A DNA stretch of 64,000 nucleotides from Malus domestica (GCF_042453785.1 NC_091674.1:25895001-25959000), one strand, 5' to 3'; counted from the stretch's first letter, positions 1 to 11,625 are shown. Notes: generated by a model not told the origin, from the letters alone. Numbers and translations: made by a program.

Positions 1-107
1 TAAAAATATATGAAAAAAGATAAATTTATTTCTTGTCGTGAAGGAAAGCTAATTCTTTCTCCATCAAGGGCATGAAACTTTCATGCCACTCCTTTTATTT
101 AAAAAAA

Positions 108-257
108 AACTAATGAAAAAAATTTGAAAACTTTGAGTTTTAACGATAAGAACAAAATAAAGGATAAAGTGAACAGTACCAAGATTGACTTTTTAATGTT
201 AAAATATGGTTTTTCGTTAAAGTGAACAGTACCGGGAGCTTTCGTTAAAATTTCCTT
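108..257. repeat. MITE-like repeat, copy 1
   Basis: This AT-rich segment carries two copies of the string GTGAACAGTACC separated by a GACTTTTTAATG-type spacer. Essentially the same sequence returns in inverted orientation at 61302-61466, so it is a dispersed repeat. No target-site duplication was resolved. It resembles a common short non-autonomous DNA element of Rosaceae genomes, but that identification is from memory. Confidence 0.5.
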
Positions 258-371
258 TATTTTTTGGAACATTTTATAGAAAATATATCACTAGGGTTAG
301 TCCTATGATGAGAGAAAGTACATATAAGATAATAGATAATAGGCTAGACTTTGAGAGTAGACATAAGATAA

Positions 372-1225
372 TGGAAAAATTAGTATCCAGTTCCTAATTA
401 CTAATATTCATTGATTGAAACCTTATTAGTTTTTAGATTTTGATCCAAGTCCCTAGCATTAATGTAATAATGAATTTACATGTCAGTTACATAATTTTTT
501 TAAATAAAAATTAATAATTGATTTAGAATTTTAATACTCACACCTTTATTAAACTCCTAACTAATTTTCAATTCAAAACATTTCCAAAAATAAATAAAAA
601 ATTAGAATAAGTTTGTACCCATTAGCTTTTTTTTTTTAAATGTTTTCAATTTGTTAATCTTATATGTACCCATTCATGTAATTTTTTCAAATTTTTAATC
701 TTAAAATGTATCCATTCTTAAATATACCAATTTGTTATATGTAAAATGTACACTTTTTTTTATATAAAATCTATTCAATTTTTTTCTAATCCATTTTTAA
801 ACTTATATAGGTACATTCTTTTTGCTTTGATTTGAGAATGTATCAATGTCAAGTTTAATCGAAGAAATTTACTACTGTTATTAAGCCTAACATCTTTTTT
901 TTTTTGGTGGTTTTGAAGAATGTACCCATGTTTTGGTACAATGATTTTTTGGTTAATTTTGATGAATGTAGCCATGTTTATATGCAGACACACACACACA
1001 CCATAGTAATAACTTATATTCTAAAATTTTTAATCCCACAAATTATGGGTTTTTATTTAAAATCTCATTAACATAAACAACTATAAATTTTAATTTTTAA
1101 ATTAAAAAATATAATAACATACATAGAAATAAATTATCACATTAAATTCAGGGATTTCGATAAAAAATTGAAAACCAATAAGATTTCAGTTAAAGAATAT
1201 TCATAACTAAAGATCATATCCAAAG
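372..1225. mobile_element. Fold-back element with long imperfect terminal inverted repeats
   Basis: The left end (about 372-460) and the reverse complement of the right end (about 1140-1225) align over some 80 bases, including the shared patterns GAAA(C/T)CTTATT(A/G)GTTTT and CCCT. The interior is extremely AT-rich and contains repeated TGTACCCAT-type strings (about 615-930). No coding capacity is visible. The element at 9012-10087 has a similar design with TGTACC-rich internal repeats. Ends are approximate. Confidence 0.45.
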
Positions 1226-1824
1226 TCTTCCTAAGATAATATATCACTTGGGTTAGTCCAATATATATCGCCATCGATGCTGAATAAAATCATTAGCTTA
1301 CGTTGTTTTGACACTGAATGCATGTACAATTAGGATTACTGTAGGAGAAGGAAAACAATGCGGTTAAGGTTATATATATATGATGGTCCCTTCTCATTGT
1401 GCCAAGTTGTGTTAGTGGACTATATCTAATCACATAATTGTGTTGTAGTTAACTTTAATTTGGGGTTGGGAATTTGGTTCAAGTTTCATCTTCTCTATTG
1501 ATAAGATGTATAGTGTTTTAAGATTCTTTGGACCCGCTAGCTTGAGTCCACCCATGACCCATGAACCCATCCCCACCACTACAAATCAAGTCAAAAGTTG
1601 CAATTAGAGCGCCTTGAGAAGAAACACCCTTTATGTCCAATCACAAAGCTAAAGGGATAACCCTGATTAAAATTTCCTGTCCCCAATTGATAACCAAAAT
1701 TTCGATTTGACACCAATATTATATCCTAAATAAGACCTTTAGCGTGTCCACATGCTTCTCCTCTAACTAATTAAAATCTGCTTTTAGCTCGCTCAAATTA
1801 TAGGGCAAATATACATGATGACAT

Positions 1825-1985
1825 GTATAGAATAATGTTATTTACACACTTATTTTTACTTTTTACATATCTTTTTTAATTTTCAATTATCGAATCGAAT
1901 GAATTGAAGAAGATCTAACTACATAAATTAACAAGGGTTGTGTAGGAAGTAAAAATTGATGTGTAGATAACACCACGTATGCCAA
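1825..1985. mobile_element. Small MITE with inverted ends
   Basis: The left arm ATGTTATTTACACACTTA and the reverse complement of the right arm (GTGTTATCTACACATCA) pair over about 25 bases, each followed by ATTTTTACT. The interior is AT-rich without coding potential. The size of about 160 bp and the inverted ends fit a non-autonomous DNA transposon; no clean target duplication was resolved. Confidence 0.45.
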
Positions 1986-2609
1986 AAATTAGACAATATT
2001 GCTGTTCAAATTCTCTAAAAGTAAGTTCGAGTGTGGCTGGTTAATTTTACGTTGTAATTTGAGTCCACTGTAACACCATAAGAAAGTTAACAAATATCTT
2101 TTTTTTTTCTTTCCAAAGTGTTAGCAGACAAATCTCACTTGATTTTACAACTTGAGATCACATAATATAAATGTTAGGTCGATGGAGTCCGACAATGGTT
2201 TGCTTGAAAAACAGAAAAAGTGGCTTGTGAAGATGAATTTAGGTTAGATACTAGCTATGATCTACATATTAAGCATTGCAAATGTTTTTGACACAGTAGA
2301 CTTAAACCTGCCTTGTCGGTTAAATTCATGACACAAAAAGTGTTTTGTGCTTTCATTATCTTGGTAATCCCACATTTATATATCTTTAAAAATGATTAAG
2401 TCATGTATACTTTTGCAACTCATTGTCAACGGTGAAAACATGCTTGCCTCTTAGATTAATTTATTAATTAACAATTAATTCCTAATTCCATTAGGCAGCC
2501 ATTCCATTATATTACAATCAGTTAAACATATCAATTATGAGTTATGATGTTCCAGACTGACCCTTTTAGTTTGGGGTCGAATACATTCTACACCTCCGTT
2601 ATTTAGTGT

Positions 2610-2755
2610 AAGTAAATATTTTTTCTTTATCAAATGATAGATTTTGTTAGATTGGATGTTAGATTAGCCACTGACGGAGTTTGAACTCAGGTCGTCATAT
2701 AAGGGCTCAACATCTTTCCACCATTGTGGTAAATAACCACTTGTTGTATGTAAAT
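2610..2755 (-). repeat. SINE-like (tRNA-derived) repeat
   Basis: On the minus strand this reads as a tRNA-like head with a box-B-like GAGTTCAAACTCCGTC followed by AGTGGCTAATCTAACATCC. A partial copy with the same GACGGAGTT...GAAC core and GATAGATTTTGTTAGAT tail lies at 42505-42585. The recurrence and box-B likeness support a SINE; the family name is not known to me. Confidence 0.4.
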
Positions 2756-4257
2756 ACTTTTAAACAAAGAAAAAACAATTCTTAAAGTTATGAATACTTA
2801 AAGCCAAAATTTTGATTATATTGGTCTTTTTGTTTTTTGTTTTTTTTTTTACTTAGAGGCCAAATGGGTGGCATGTAGATTAACATGCGCCACATAAACA
2901 ATAATAAGACATTTTAAAATATCAAAATGGGCATAAGATCCTCCCTGGATTCCTTTCCATTCGGATTTTCCGGATTCTTCAATCTTATCCATTCAACTGA
3001 AAATCGAATGGCCAAGAATTAATCTTGTTCACCTTCACTTTCACATTTTGTTCATCTTCACTTTCACATTTTGTTCATCTTCTTCCATCTTTACCTTCTC
3101 ATGTTCATCTTCTTCCCTCTACTCCATCTTTCTCTCCAACTTCAGAATTGAAGGATCTAGAGAGAATCCCGATCCATCAAATAGACACATGTGGCATCAT
3201 GTACGCAAAACATGAGTCCACCGCATGCTCATGTAACAAATTTAACTTGATAGTTTGATAGACAAAACGATTGATGCTGTAATAATGTGTAATCCATCCT
3301 TTGGTTCATGCTTTAAGAACTTGACCGCAATGTATCACGTTGTATGCAGTTCTTGTCTTCTTCAATTTCTCAAATATCAAAACAATTTAGTAAACAAAAT
3401 GTACCATCTCTACATCCCAATCAAACTTTAATACTTGTACACGAGCTCGATGGTATTGGATTACTCTGTTTTTCGGTACCATTGGAGGGATGACAAAAGA
3501 AAACCTAAAACCCAAAAATATCATAGGGCAAAGAGGCTTGCTCAAAAACACAGGTACCCTAACTCAAACTTATGGCCCAAGTTGGCAGACACGTTAAATT
3601 TTTTATTTATAAGATGTACTTGAAAGTGCATTCTGTAAAAGTATTTGTCACATGCTTCTTCAAAAATCACTTTTATGATTGTAAAACACATCTTAGAAAT
3701 GAAATTAATTCGGCTCCTCAATGGTTGAGGCGGAGTTCCTCCTCAATTCACTTTATGTCCAATTAATGGGACTTCAAGCTTATGATCGAACACCTAATAT
3801 TATTAATCACTCTCTATAAAGATGATCTCTGTAAAAATTCAATAAAATATGAGATCATTTAGTCATCAAACTATAGGAAAACAGAAGGACGAATTCAGTA
3901 AAAGTATTATAAACCGTCAATCTATTTGCTCCAGTTGATGACTAAACGACCTTAGTTTAATTGATTTTTTTATAAGGATGATCTAAAAAGTGATTTATAA
4001 TATAAATTGTTTCAATCATAAATACAAAGTTATGTGAATCGAACAAAAGGCAAATTAAGGAGGAACTTCTCTTCAATCTTAAAAGAGCAAGCACCTCTCT
4101 TTACAAGATGTCCACCATATTTGGTTGGGTTTCATTTTTCTTAAGCAGGCCTCATTGGGCTCTTAGCTACCCACGACCCGCTTCTTCTTCTTCTTCATCG
4201 CTTACTTTTGTGTACAAGACGACTCGTCGTACGTTGCTTACTAACAATTTCCAGCTC

Positions 4258-4304
4258 CCCCCCCCTCCCCCAAACAAACCATTCCAGTCGATAGAGAGAG
4301 AGAG
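4258..4304 (+). promoter_or_regulatory. C-rich and GA-repeat 5' leader of the HDA6-like gene
   Basis: Just upstream of the start codon lie a cytosine tract (about 4258-4270) and a GAGAGAGAGA run (about 4294-4303). Pyrimidine tracts and GA/CT repeats are frequent in plant 5' leaders and core promoters. An open frame beginning at ATG 4108 and ending at 4365 overlaps the real start in another frame. It could only act as an upstream ORF if transcription starts before 4108, which the sequence does not show. Confidence 0.4.
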
Positions 4305-7113
4305 ATGGACTCGGAAGGCGGAGCGTCACTGCCGTCAGGCCCAGACGCGAAGAAACGGCGAGTGAGCTACTTCTACGAGCCCACCGTCGGCGATTACTAC
4401 TACGGCCAAGGCCACCCGATGAAGCCCCACCGTATCCGCATGGCCCACAGCCTAGTAGTCCATTACGGCCTCCACCGTCGGATGGAGATCAACCGCCCCT
4501 TTCCCGCCGGCCCCATCGACATCCGCCGCTTCCACGCCGACGACTACGTCGACTTCCTCGCCTCCGTCACCCCCGAGACCCTCGCCGATTCCGTCCACTC
4601 CCGTCACCTCAAGCGCTTCAACGTCGGCGAGGACTGCCCCGTATTTGACGGCCTCTTGGGTTTCTGCCAGGCCTCCGCCGGCGGCTCAATCGGCGCCGCC
4701 GTTAAGCTCAATCGCCAGGACGCTGACATCGCTGTTAACTGGGCCGGTGGGCTCCATCACGCCAAGAAGGCCGAGGCTTCTGGATTCTGCTATGTCAATG
4801 ATATTGTGCTCGGCATTCTTGAGCTCCTCAAGGTTCACAGGGTAAGACCAATACAACTTCTTTATTTTTTTTGTAATTAAATTATTACTTTTTGAATTGA
4901 AGCAATGATTTTTGTTCGAAACTCGATTAGCTTTAGCTACAAATTTAGGGTTCATGATGATTTTTACTGCATATTTTACTTGCATTGAGTGATTTTCAGT
5001 TATTGTACTATATGAATTTTATGCTTGCTTGCAATTAATCGGTAGTAAGTTGTTTGGAGCTCAGTAAAATTGAATTTGATAATATTTCGAACGGAATGAA
5101 ATCTACTTGTGAAAGACTGAAAGTATTCGTCTTTTATTCGGATTATATGTATGGTCTTAAGTTTTCTGCTGTCGTCTATGTCGTCATTGCTTTTGATTGT
5201 TTACCGAATTACTTATGTAATCCGGTCATTGTCGTCACTGTGCAGCGTGTGCTTTATGTAGACATTGATGTGCACCATGGAGATGGAGTTGAGGAGGCAT
5301 TTTACACTACTGATAGGGTCATGACTGTGTCTTTCCATAAGTTCGGGGATTTCTTTCCTGGCACCGGGCACATTAAAGACGTTGGGGCGGGGACTGGGAA
5401 AAACTACGCCCTGAATGTCCCGCTAAATGATGGAATGGATGACGAGAGTTTTCGTAGTTTGTTTCGGCCCATCCTCCAGAAAGTCATGGAGATGTATCAG
5501 CCAGACGCAGTTGTTCTTCAGTGCGGAGCGGATTCCTTGTCTGGTGATAGGTTGGGGTGCTTCAACTTGTCTGTCAGAGGCCATGCAGATTGTCTTCGTT
5601 TTCTTAGATCTTTCAATGTTCCTCTGATGGTGTTGGGTGGTGGAGGTTATACAATTCGTAATGTGGCCCGTTGCTGGTGTTATGAGGTTTATCTCTAACG
5701 CCTTTCTCTCTATTTTGGCAATCTTATATTTGTGTTTCCTGTTTCTTAATTGATTTGCAACAAGTATAATACGATGTAATATCCTTATGATTGCATCTAT
5801 TACTTTGTACCAGACAGCAGTAGCGGTCGGGGTGGAGCCTGATAATAATTTGCCCTACAATGAATACTATGAGTATTTTGGACCAGATTACACTCTTCAC
5901 ATTGCCCCATCCAACATGGAAAATCTAAACACGCCCAAAGATATGGAGAAAATAAGGTCTGGTTGTTGCTTCATTACTTATGACAGTCCGTGCTAGTGGA
6001 TTTTATTGTACTGCATTTTAGTTTTACGCTATAATGTTTAATTCGTGATTGCTGACACCAGCAATCTCAACTCTATCATACTTTGCCACACCATGCTTGA
6101 ATTATAGAACTGAGATCTTGTAAAAAAGAAATAGCTCATCCTTGATTTGTTTCTATTTGAAAATATTTTGGCGTTCTGAGCTCCAAGCTTAGCTTCCCTT
6201 TCCAGAAATTTTCAGGACGTCATGTAATTACTTTGACCCATTAGATATTGGATTTTAAGTTCAGATGCCGATAATTGTTTGTACTTGGTGTTGCACATCA
6301 TATGATATAACACTTTGTACCTTGATCCTTTAGTAATTCAACAGTTGTGCTATTTTTCTTTCAACTTTTTTTGCCTGGTGCAACGGAAACTTCAACTAAT
6401 AGCATTTATTGAGAATTCTGGACTGTATATTTAACTAGCGGTGAACTCTGTTGTCCCTTTCTCATCATTTAAGTTTTATTAATTGTTTTTTTTTCCTTCT
6501 CTCAGGAATGCACTGCTCGAGCAACTTACTCGAATACCTCATACACCCAGTGTTCCTTTCCAGACAACACCACCAACTACAAAAGTTCCAGAAGAGGTTC
6601 GTATCAGTGAAAAATTAAATTAGATACTTTTCCAGGATTTTATGTATTCACCTTGTTTCTTATAACCTTAGTTTGAATGGATGCAGGTGGAAGAGAAATT
6701 GGACGAAAGACCAAAGCCTCGCATTTGGAACGGCGTTATTTATGACTCTGATCCTGAAGACGACAAGCATTGGACTATATTCCCCACCGCTGCTCGTCAG
6801 CACGCTGTTATGGATGTGTGGTAAGTTTTTTTATTTTTATTATATGGTAGGTTAGGTTCTTTTCGCTTTCAAGTTAACACTGCCCTTTTTGGAGGTTGAT
6901 TTGATACTGGTGCATTAAAAAAATAATCTGACCACATGGTTATCACGTTAACAAGATTTGCATCAAAACGGTATATAGGATTTTTCTCTTGATAAAGAGC
7001 CTTTTGACTGTTGCCCCTCTTCCAATGTTCAGAGATTTGGTTGTTAATGTAGGGATGACGAAGATGAGATGGAAGAAGATAAAAAGCATCATCATCGTCA
7101 TCCTTCGTGCTGA
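4305..7113 (+). CDS. HDA6: Class I (RPD3-type) histone deacetylase, HDA6-like
   Basis: This zinc-dependent lysine deacetylase would remove acetyl groups from histone tails in the nucleus and act in transcriptional and transposon silencing, as known for Arabidopsis HDA6. Six exons are read: 4305-4841, 5246-5686, 5814-5956, 6506-6596, 6687-6820 and 7053-7113, all with GT-AG introns. They give 468 residues, against 471 recalled for Arabidopsis. The N-terminus [11 protein letters not shown] leads into the deacetylase domain. Catalytic features are all present: the His pair in GGLHHAKK (H151-H152), DIDVHHGDG with metal ligands D187 and H189, [11 protein letters not shown] with ligand D275, and GGGGYT with Y314. 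The tail is acidic, then unusually basic ([19 protein letters not shown]), and diverges from Arabidopsis. The ATG at 4305 follows a C-rich tract and a short GA repeat. The gene looks intact; the HDA6 versus HDA19 assignment rests on recalled similarity of the N-terminus and the FP-rich C-terminal region. Confidence 0.93.
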
Positions 7114-7840
7114 CGCAGATGGAGTTTTATATCTTCTAGTCGTTGTGTCCCTGTATCACCTCGACACGCGATGTTGTGTTAAGCAGGGTGAGCTTGGTTA
7201 AAGCCACTCATAATTTGTAGAAGGGAATCCTATTAATTAGTGAGGTATTAGAGTAGCTAGTGATGCCCTTGTTATATTTTGCTCCCTTTTGTTTAGAGTC
7301 GCAATACTTTGACAGCGGCAGGCGAATATATGAAATAGAAAACCTTCTGATTAGATAGTTGAAAAGGTTTACTCTTGTTTTACTTATTCTAATGTGGGAA
7401 CTCAGAAAATTTAAAGTATAATTGATCAAAATCTAACAGTTTAAAGCTCCGTAGTAGTACAAATCATGTCATTTATTTGAAAATTTGAAAAATTTAACCC
7501 GTAACATCATGTGTCAATGATACAATGATGTGTGAGTTTCACGATGGGTTACCCCGTACTATGTAAATTCTTACTACCAATTATCTTTTAAGGAGACGTA
7601 CTTACCTAGACTTGTGTAACTGTGGGCATCTCAAATAAAAAGTGCAAAGTTATATGTTTTAACTTTTTATAAGAAATTTACATTATTAATTTGGGACGTC
7701 ATGGTAGGCTGGTAGCAGATGTAGTGAAGTCTTTCCATTTTAAGGGATTAATAAGTTAAAAATGCTCCAATTAAAATGGAGTCCAATTTATGATGGTATC
7801 TTACGCGCCCATTCATTTTTTATGCTTTTCACCCTGCTAA
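7114..7840. other. 3' flank of the HDA6-like gene, no gene seen
   Basis: AT-rich DNA that presumably includes the 3' untranslated region of the deacetylase, with an AATAAA-like string near 7635. The minus-strand open frame at 7208-7429 has no recognisable motif and is treated as chance. Confidence 0.5.
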
Positions 7841-8650
7841 GTGCAAAACAGATTACAGAGAGCAAAACGCAATTTCGCTTCTGCAAAATCCCCACCAAAT
7901 TCGACCGTTAAGTCCCTATCCAATTCAAAAATTCCCCATCCTACATCTCCAAACCTCCATTTATCCCCCAAAACACCTCCAAAACCACTCCTCTTCCACC
8001 CATGGACCCCCAAATCCCAACCCGCCCACCACCCCACCCGGAAACCAAGACCCAGGACGATGGCACCCCCCGAGGATGTCAAAATCCTCGCCAAATTCAA
8101 GTCCATGCACAACTACATTCGGGTCCTCGAGGTCTCGAAAAGGGCTGACGACCCCTTTACCGGCTCAAGACTCCTCCTTCTTGACAACCCTGGAAACATC
8201 CACAGCATCTCTTTCATTTTCAAGTCCCTCACAAGCACTTACTTCGACGTCTTCACCTTTCCGCCGATTATCCCTCCCGGACCCATAGGCATTCTTGGGT
8301 TCGGGGCGGGATCCGTGGCAAGGTCGATTCTTGATCTGTACCCAGAAGTTGTGGTTCATGGGTGGGAGCTTGACCCATCTGTGATTGGTGTGGGCAGAGA
8401 GTACTCTGGACTCTCAAAGCTTGAGAGGCAATACACAGATAGGCTTATAATTCATGTCGGAGATGCCTTCAAAGTCAGCACTCGAGGAGGTAGCTGTGTG
8501 GAGGCTGAAGATTCACTGAGACATGGGAAATTGGTTACGGAAGAAACTCTTGAAGGAAATGCAACGGGTTTTTGGAGACAAGCTTTTCGTGTTGAGTCTT
8601 GGGAATCGATAGGAAGATAGCTCCCTTGCTATGACGGGTGACATGCCGAC
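7841..8650 (+). pseudogene. SAM-dependent methyltransferase (spermidine-synthase-like), internally deleted and frameshifted
   Basis: The frame from 7841 (no ATG before 8060) contains a spermidine-synthase-like start: FKSMHNYIRVLEVS, SRLLLLDNPGNIHSISF, then the SAM-binding glycine motif GILGFGAGSVAR and the acidic-strand motif VVHGWELDP. The family continues with an ILVDLF-type segment and a MVN(V/C)GG segment. Here the sequence jumps from FKVSTRGG directly to SCVEAEDSLR, so roughly 50 residues appear to be missing at a GG-to-GG junction near 8490. A frameshift follows near 8558: the +1 frame reads MQRVFGDKLFVLSLGNR, then hits a stop before EDSSLAMTGDMP. The copy cannot encode a normal enzyme. 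A related 3' fragment lies at 12373-12540. Confidence 0.7.
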
Positions 8651-8692
8651 TGATATAAAATTTATGCCTTACTATGGTCAAGTAGTATTTTT

Positions 8693-8830
8693 TTTTTTAA
8701 TTTGTAAGTGAGAGGTCTATGTTCGATTATCGCGAAAGGTGAATTTGAATCATATTATTGCTAACCCATTATGAGGCTAAGCTTACGATCCCCACCATCT
8801 CCTTAGTATAAATAATATTGTTTGTTCAAA
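8693..8830 (+). repeat. Au-like SINE, 5'-truncated copy
   Basis: The segment begins in the tRNA-derived head (GTAAGTGAGAGGTCTATG, box-B-like GTTCGATTA), continues with GGTGAATTTGAATCATATTATTGCTA and a MGAGGCTAAGC-type body, and ends near TAGTATAAATAATATTGT. Copies in the other orientation lie at 20221-20392 and 60283-60452. The arrangement matches the Au SINE family as I remember it. The body string is given in pieces only. Confidence 0.55.
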
Positions 8831-9011
8831 AAAACAAAAAAATCATTTATCTTTGCATTTTTCACAAGTATCCCAAAGGATCTCGTATCAACAGTGTTCC
8901 AACACATATTTGATCACACATCGCAATTCATAATATATTGAATTTATTGCATAACCAGAGAAAATATTTACATGCGTTTAACGTACTTTAATAGTACAAG
9001 AGATTAGAATA
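8831..9011. other. AT-rich spacer
   Basis: Nothing recognisable is seen between the SINE copy and the fold-back element. Confidence 0.4.
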
Positions 9012-10087
9012 AGGGGGTTTTTGAACATTAGTCCTTGCAAAAAGATTAAAATTTAAAAAAAAACCTGATGCTAGATTAAATATTCAATTTAATCCCTTGA
9101 GTGTACTTTTATCAAAATTTACATTCAATTTTTCTTATTTAATGTGTATTTTTATTTAATCTCTCCATATTAAATTTTAATTTTATTAATATGCACATAT
9201 TTAATTTGTTTTAATTAGAAATGAACATAAATGAGAAAATATTAAAAAAAAATTTGTGATACAAAAATATATAGATATATAAGTGTACAAAAATGATTGT
9301 GCCAAAATATATAAAATTGACTTTTTGTACCAAAATATTTGTACCTACATGATTGTACCGAAATATATTATAATGAACCTAAATGTATGTACTGAAATGT
9401 ATTATATTGAATTAATGTACCTAAAAGTCAATACCGAAATGTATGTACCAAAATGTACGAACCTAAATGTCAATACCGAAAATGTATGTACCTAAATAAA
9501 AAAATGTCAATACAAGTGTACCTAAATGTCAATACCGAAATGTATGTACCAAAATGTACGAACCTAAATGTCAATACCGAAAATGTATGTACCTAAATAT
9601 CAATACCAAAATGTATGTACCTATATGTATTTACCGAAATAATAATTGAATTAATGTACCTAAAAGTCAATACTCAAATGTGTGTATCAAAGTGTACGTA
9701 ACGAAATGCATTATATTGATCGAAATGCATTATATTGAATCAATGTAACTACATGTTTGTACCGATAGATATACCAAAATATTCAAATGTATTAATGTAC
9801 CTAAATGAAGAACATACAAAATTGTTATCGGAATATATATTATAAAAAATTTAGTTGCCTAAATGTAGACATTAAAATATATTATGGTGAATGAAATAAA
9901 AATTAAATGTAAATGTAATTAATACATTAAAATAAAAATAAAAAGATAAAATAAAACATCAAAATACAACTAATAAATGATATGATTAAATGTGCTAGGG
10001 ACTAAAATTGGATTTTAATCTTACATATGGTTATAATCTAAAACTTATCTTTTTTAGGGATTAAAATGAAGTTTTCTATTAGAATAA
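9012..10087. mobile_element. Fold-back element packed with TGTACC-type internal repeats
   Basis: The ends pair as imperfect inverted repeats: the left GAACATTAGTCCTTGCAAAAAG matches the reverse complement of the right end, CTTCATTTTAATCCCTAAAAAAG, in pattern. The interior (9283-9860) is a degenerate minisatellite of units such as AATGTCAATACCGAAATGTA and TGTACCTAAATG. No coding capacity is present; the 9283-9495 open frame is a product of the repeats. Confidence 0.5.
9283..9860. repeat. Degenerate minisatellite (ATGTACC/ATACCGAA units)
   Basis: Units of roughly 20-30 bases alternate ATGTACCTAAATG with CAATACCGAAATG. A compound block of about 75 bases beginning CCTAAATGTCAATACCG occurs near 9465 and again near 9520 with almost no change, showing recent local duplication. 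Confidence 0.65.
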
Positions 10088-10115
10088 TTAAACAGGGAGG
10101 TATAAAAATGATTAT

Positions 10116-10319
10116 ATGAGTGTTAACCATGTATTGACTCATCTTAATCACCCCAACGACATTCCTCGGTCATTTACCACCCAAATCTTGGTCTTGTTCG
10201 GGGCTGGTCAATATGAATGGCGTACACTGTATCTCATCTCGTTAGCCATTTTTGGTGGGCTGATCCCCACAACCATCCATATCATAGATGCGAGTTATTT
10301 GGCGTATATGGCTAAATAG
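10116..10319 (+). other. Unrecognised 67-codon open frame
   Basis: The frame encodes a peptide with one hydrophobic stretch (LISLAIFGGLIPTTIHII) and no motif I recognise. It begins directly after the fold-back element and has no visible introns or partner exons. It could be a chance frame or an exon relic; I give it little weight. Confidence 0.12.
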
Positions 10320-10557
10320 GGAAAAGTTTTGGCTCTATCGAGCATACATGAAATTAGGGGTACTATTCTACCGATGTTAAGTGATGTGACTTTTTCTTAA
10401 TAAGGGTGAGACGTAGAAAGATATCTAACTCACAGTTAATTTTTAGTTTCCTTCAATATCTCAATCAACCAATTAGAGCATATGGATTGTCCATTAATGT
10501 TTAAAGAAGAGAGAGAGTAAAAATTTGATCTTTGGCTTTATACATATTTGATGGGGA

Positions 10558-10676
10558 AATATTATTGGCACTCTAAAAATTTCATTTTACACTCCTCACA
10601 AGTGTATTTTTCTTTCCTAATATAGGAAGTTTGAAATGTAAAATGAGATTTTTGGAGTGCTAATAACAATTCTCAT
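10558..10676. mobile_element. Short palindromic MITE
   Basis: The left arm TTGGCACTCTAAAAATTTCA and the reverse complement of the right arm (TTAGCACTCCAAAAATCTCA) are inverted repeats, followed by TTTTACA on both sides. Total length is about 120 bp with no coding capacity. Confidence 0.55.
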
Positions 10677-10859
10677 TTGATGTGAAAAGTTGAAATGATA
10701 CAACTCGTAGAATAAATGTGATTTTTGGTGAAGTCAATTAACATGTATTTCTTGAAATGAAAAATTCATTCTATCTTAAGCGAAACAACATGTGTTGTTC
10801 ATGTCGAAGACCGGACAGAAAACACTAAGGTTTGTTAGATCAGGATGCTCAATTGTTGC

Positions 10860-11170
10860 CAAGGGAATAGATAGGTTTCAACTAATTGTGGCCTCATTTG
10901 CAAGTCCATTTTGTCTTTGGGGTCTTTATACAATCTATTTGAATCACAAATTGTATAATGTTTTTCAAAATTTTATGAGAAAAAGGGCTCTACATTTTCT
11001 ATAGACCTTGGAACTGAAAAGTCAAATTGTGACAATGCCTTCCCTAAAGCAAGGTGAGTGAACGTATGAAGTAGGTGAAGATTCGTCTTTCGTGTGAGAG
11101 CGATCGGAAAGATGACATGGTCGGACAACGCCACCCAAGATTTCTTGGTGATGTAGAGGTCAAACTCCAT
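10860..11170 (+). promoter_or_regulatory. Relic 3' end of a lost subfamily-1 gene and distal promoter of copy A
   Basis: The string CCTCATTTGCAAGTCCATTT with GGGGTCTTTATACAA (10892-10935) matches the 3' flanks of subfamily-1 genes B, E, F and G, so an older copy probably ended here. From about 11018 the sequence (AAGTCAAATTGTGACA, TGCCTTCC, AACTCCATAATT) matches the upstream regions of C, E and G, marking the promoter of copy A. The coding part of the lost copy is not found. Confidence 0.5.
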
Positions 11171-11181
11171 AATTAATTTTT

Positions 11182-11625
11182 GGCTAAATTGGATTGTTCA
11201 TCCCCGTGGTCATAGGACACTTGTATGATGACCCCCGTGATGAAAAAACTAGGAATTAAACCCCCGTGGTCTAGAATGTTAGCAAATTTAGTCCAAAAGT
11301 AAGATTTCTGTTAAAGTACTGTTAAAAGTTGGGATAAAACTGTATTTTATGTTCCAATTGACATTGAATTGGGGCTTTTTTTTATTTAAAAAATTAAGCA
11401 TTATTTTTTTTGTTAATTGTTATAAAAAAATATTTATTTTAAATGTTAATTGGAACTGAAAATACAGTTTTACCCATACTTTTAACAGTCATTTAACAGA
11501 AATCTTACTTTTGGACTAAATTTGCTAACATTCTTGACCACAGGAGTTTAATTCCTAATTTTTTCACCACAGGGGTCATCATGCAAGTTTCCTATGACCA
11601 CGGGGATGAATAATCCAATTTGGCC
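11182..11625. mobile_element. Mutator-like MITE with very long inverted repeats in the promoter of copy A
   Basis: The element is 444 bp with arms of roughly 180-190 bases. The left end GGCTAAATTGGATTGTTCAT pairs with the reverse complement of the right end, GGCCAAATTGGATTATTCAT, and pairing continues through the CCCCGTGGTC and AGTAAGATTTCTGTTA blocks. A 9-bp target duplication TTAATTTTT flanks it (11173-11181 and 11626-11634). A 9-bp duplication with long inverted repeats is typical of Mutator-like elements. It lies about 165 bp upstream of the copy A start codon. Confidence 0.85.

Larger units (their letters stand above)
1226..4090. other. AT-rich intergenic stretch upstream of the HDA6-like gene
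   Basis: No convincing gene is seen here. Short open frames at 3025-3258, 3435-3623 and 3572-3766 lack recognisable motifs and are low-complexity in places; a TTCACTTTCACATTTTGTTCATCTTC-type duplication (written here only as a pattern) sits at about 3028-3085. The stretch holds a small MITE (1825-1985) and a SINE-like repeat (2610-2755), listed separately. Confidence 0.5.

Noticed and set aside
775-999. 74-codon minus-strand open frame
   Set aside because: It lies inside an AT-rich fold-back element, with biased composition and no motif.
3025-3258. 77-codon frame starting with Phe/Thr repeats
   Set aside because: It starts in a simple direct duplication and has no recognisable domain.
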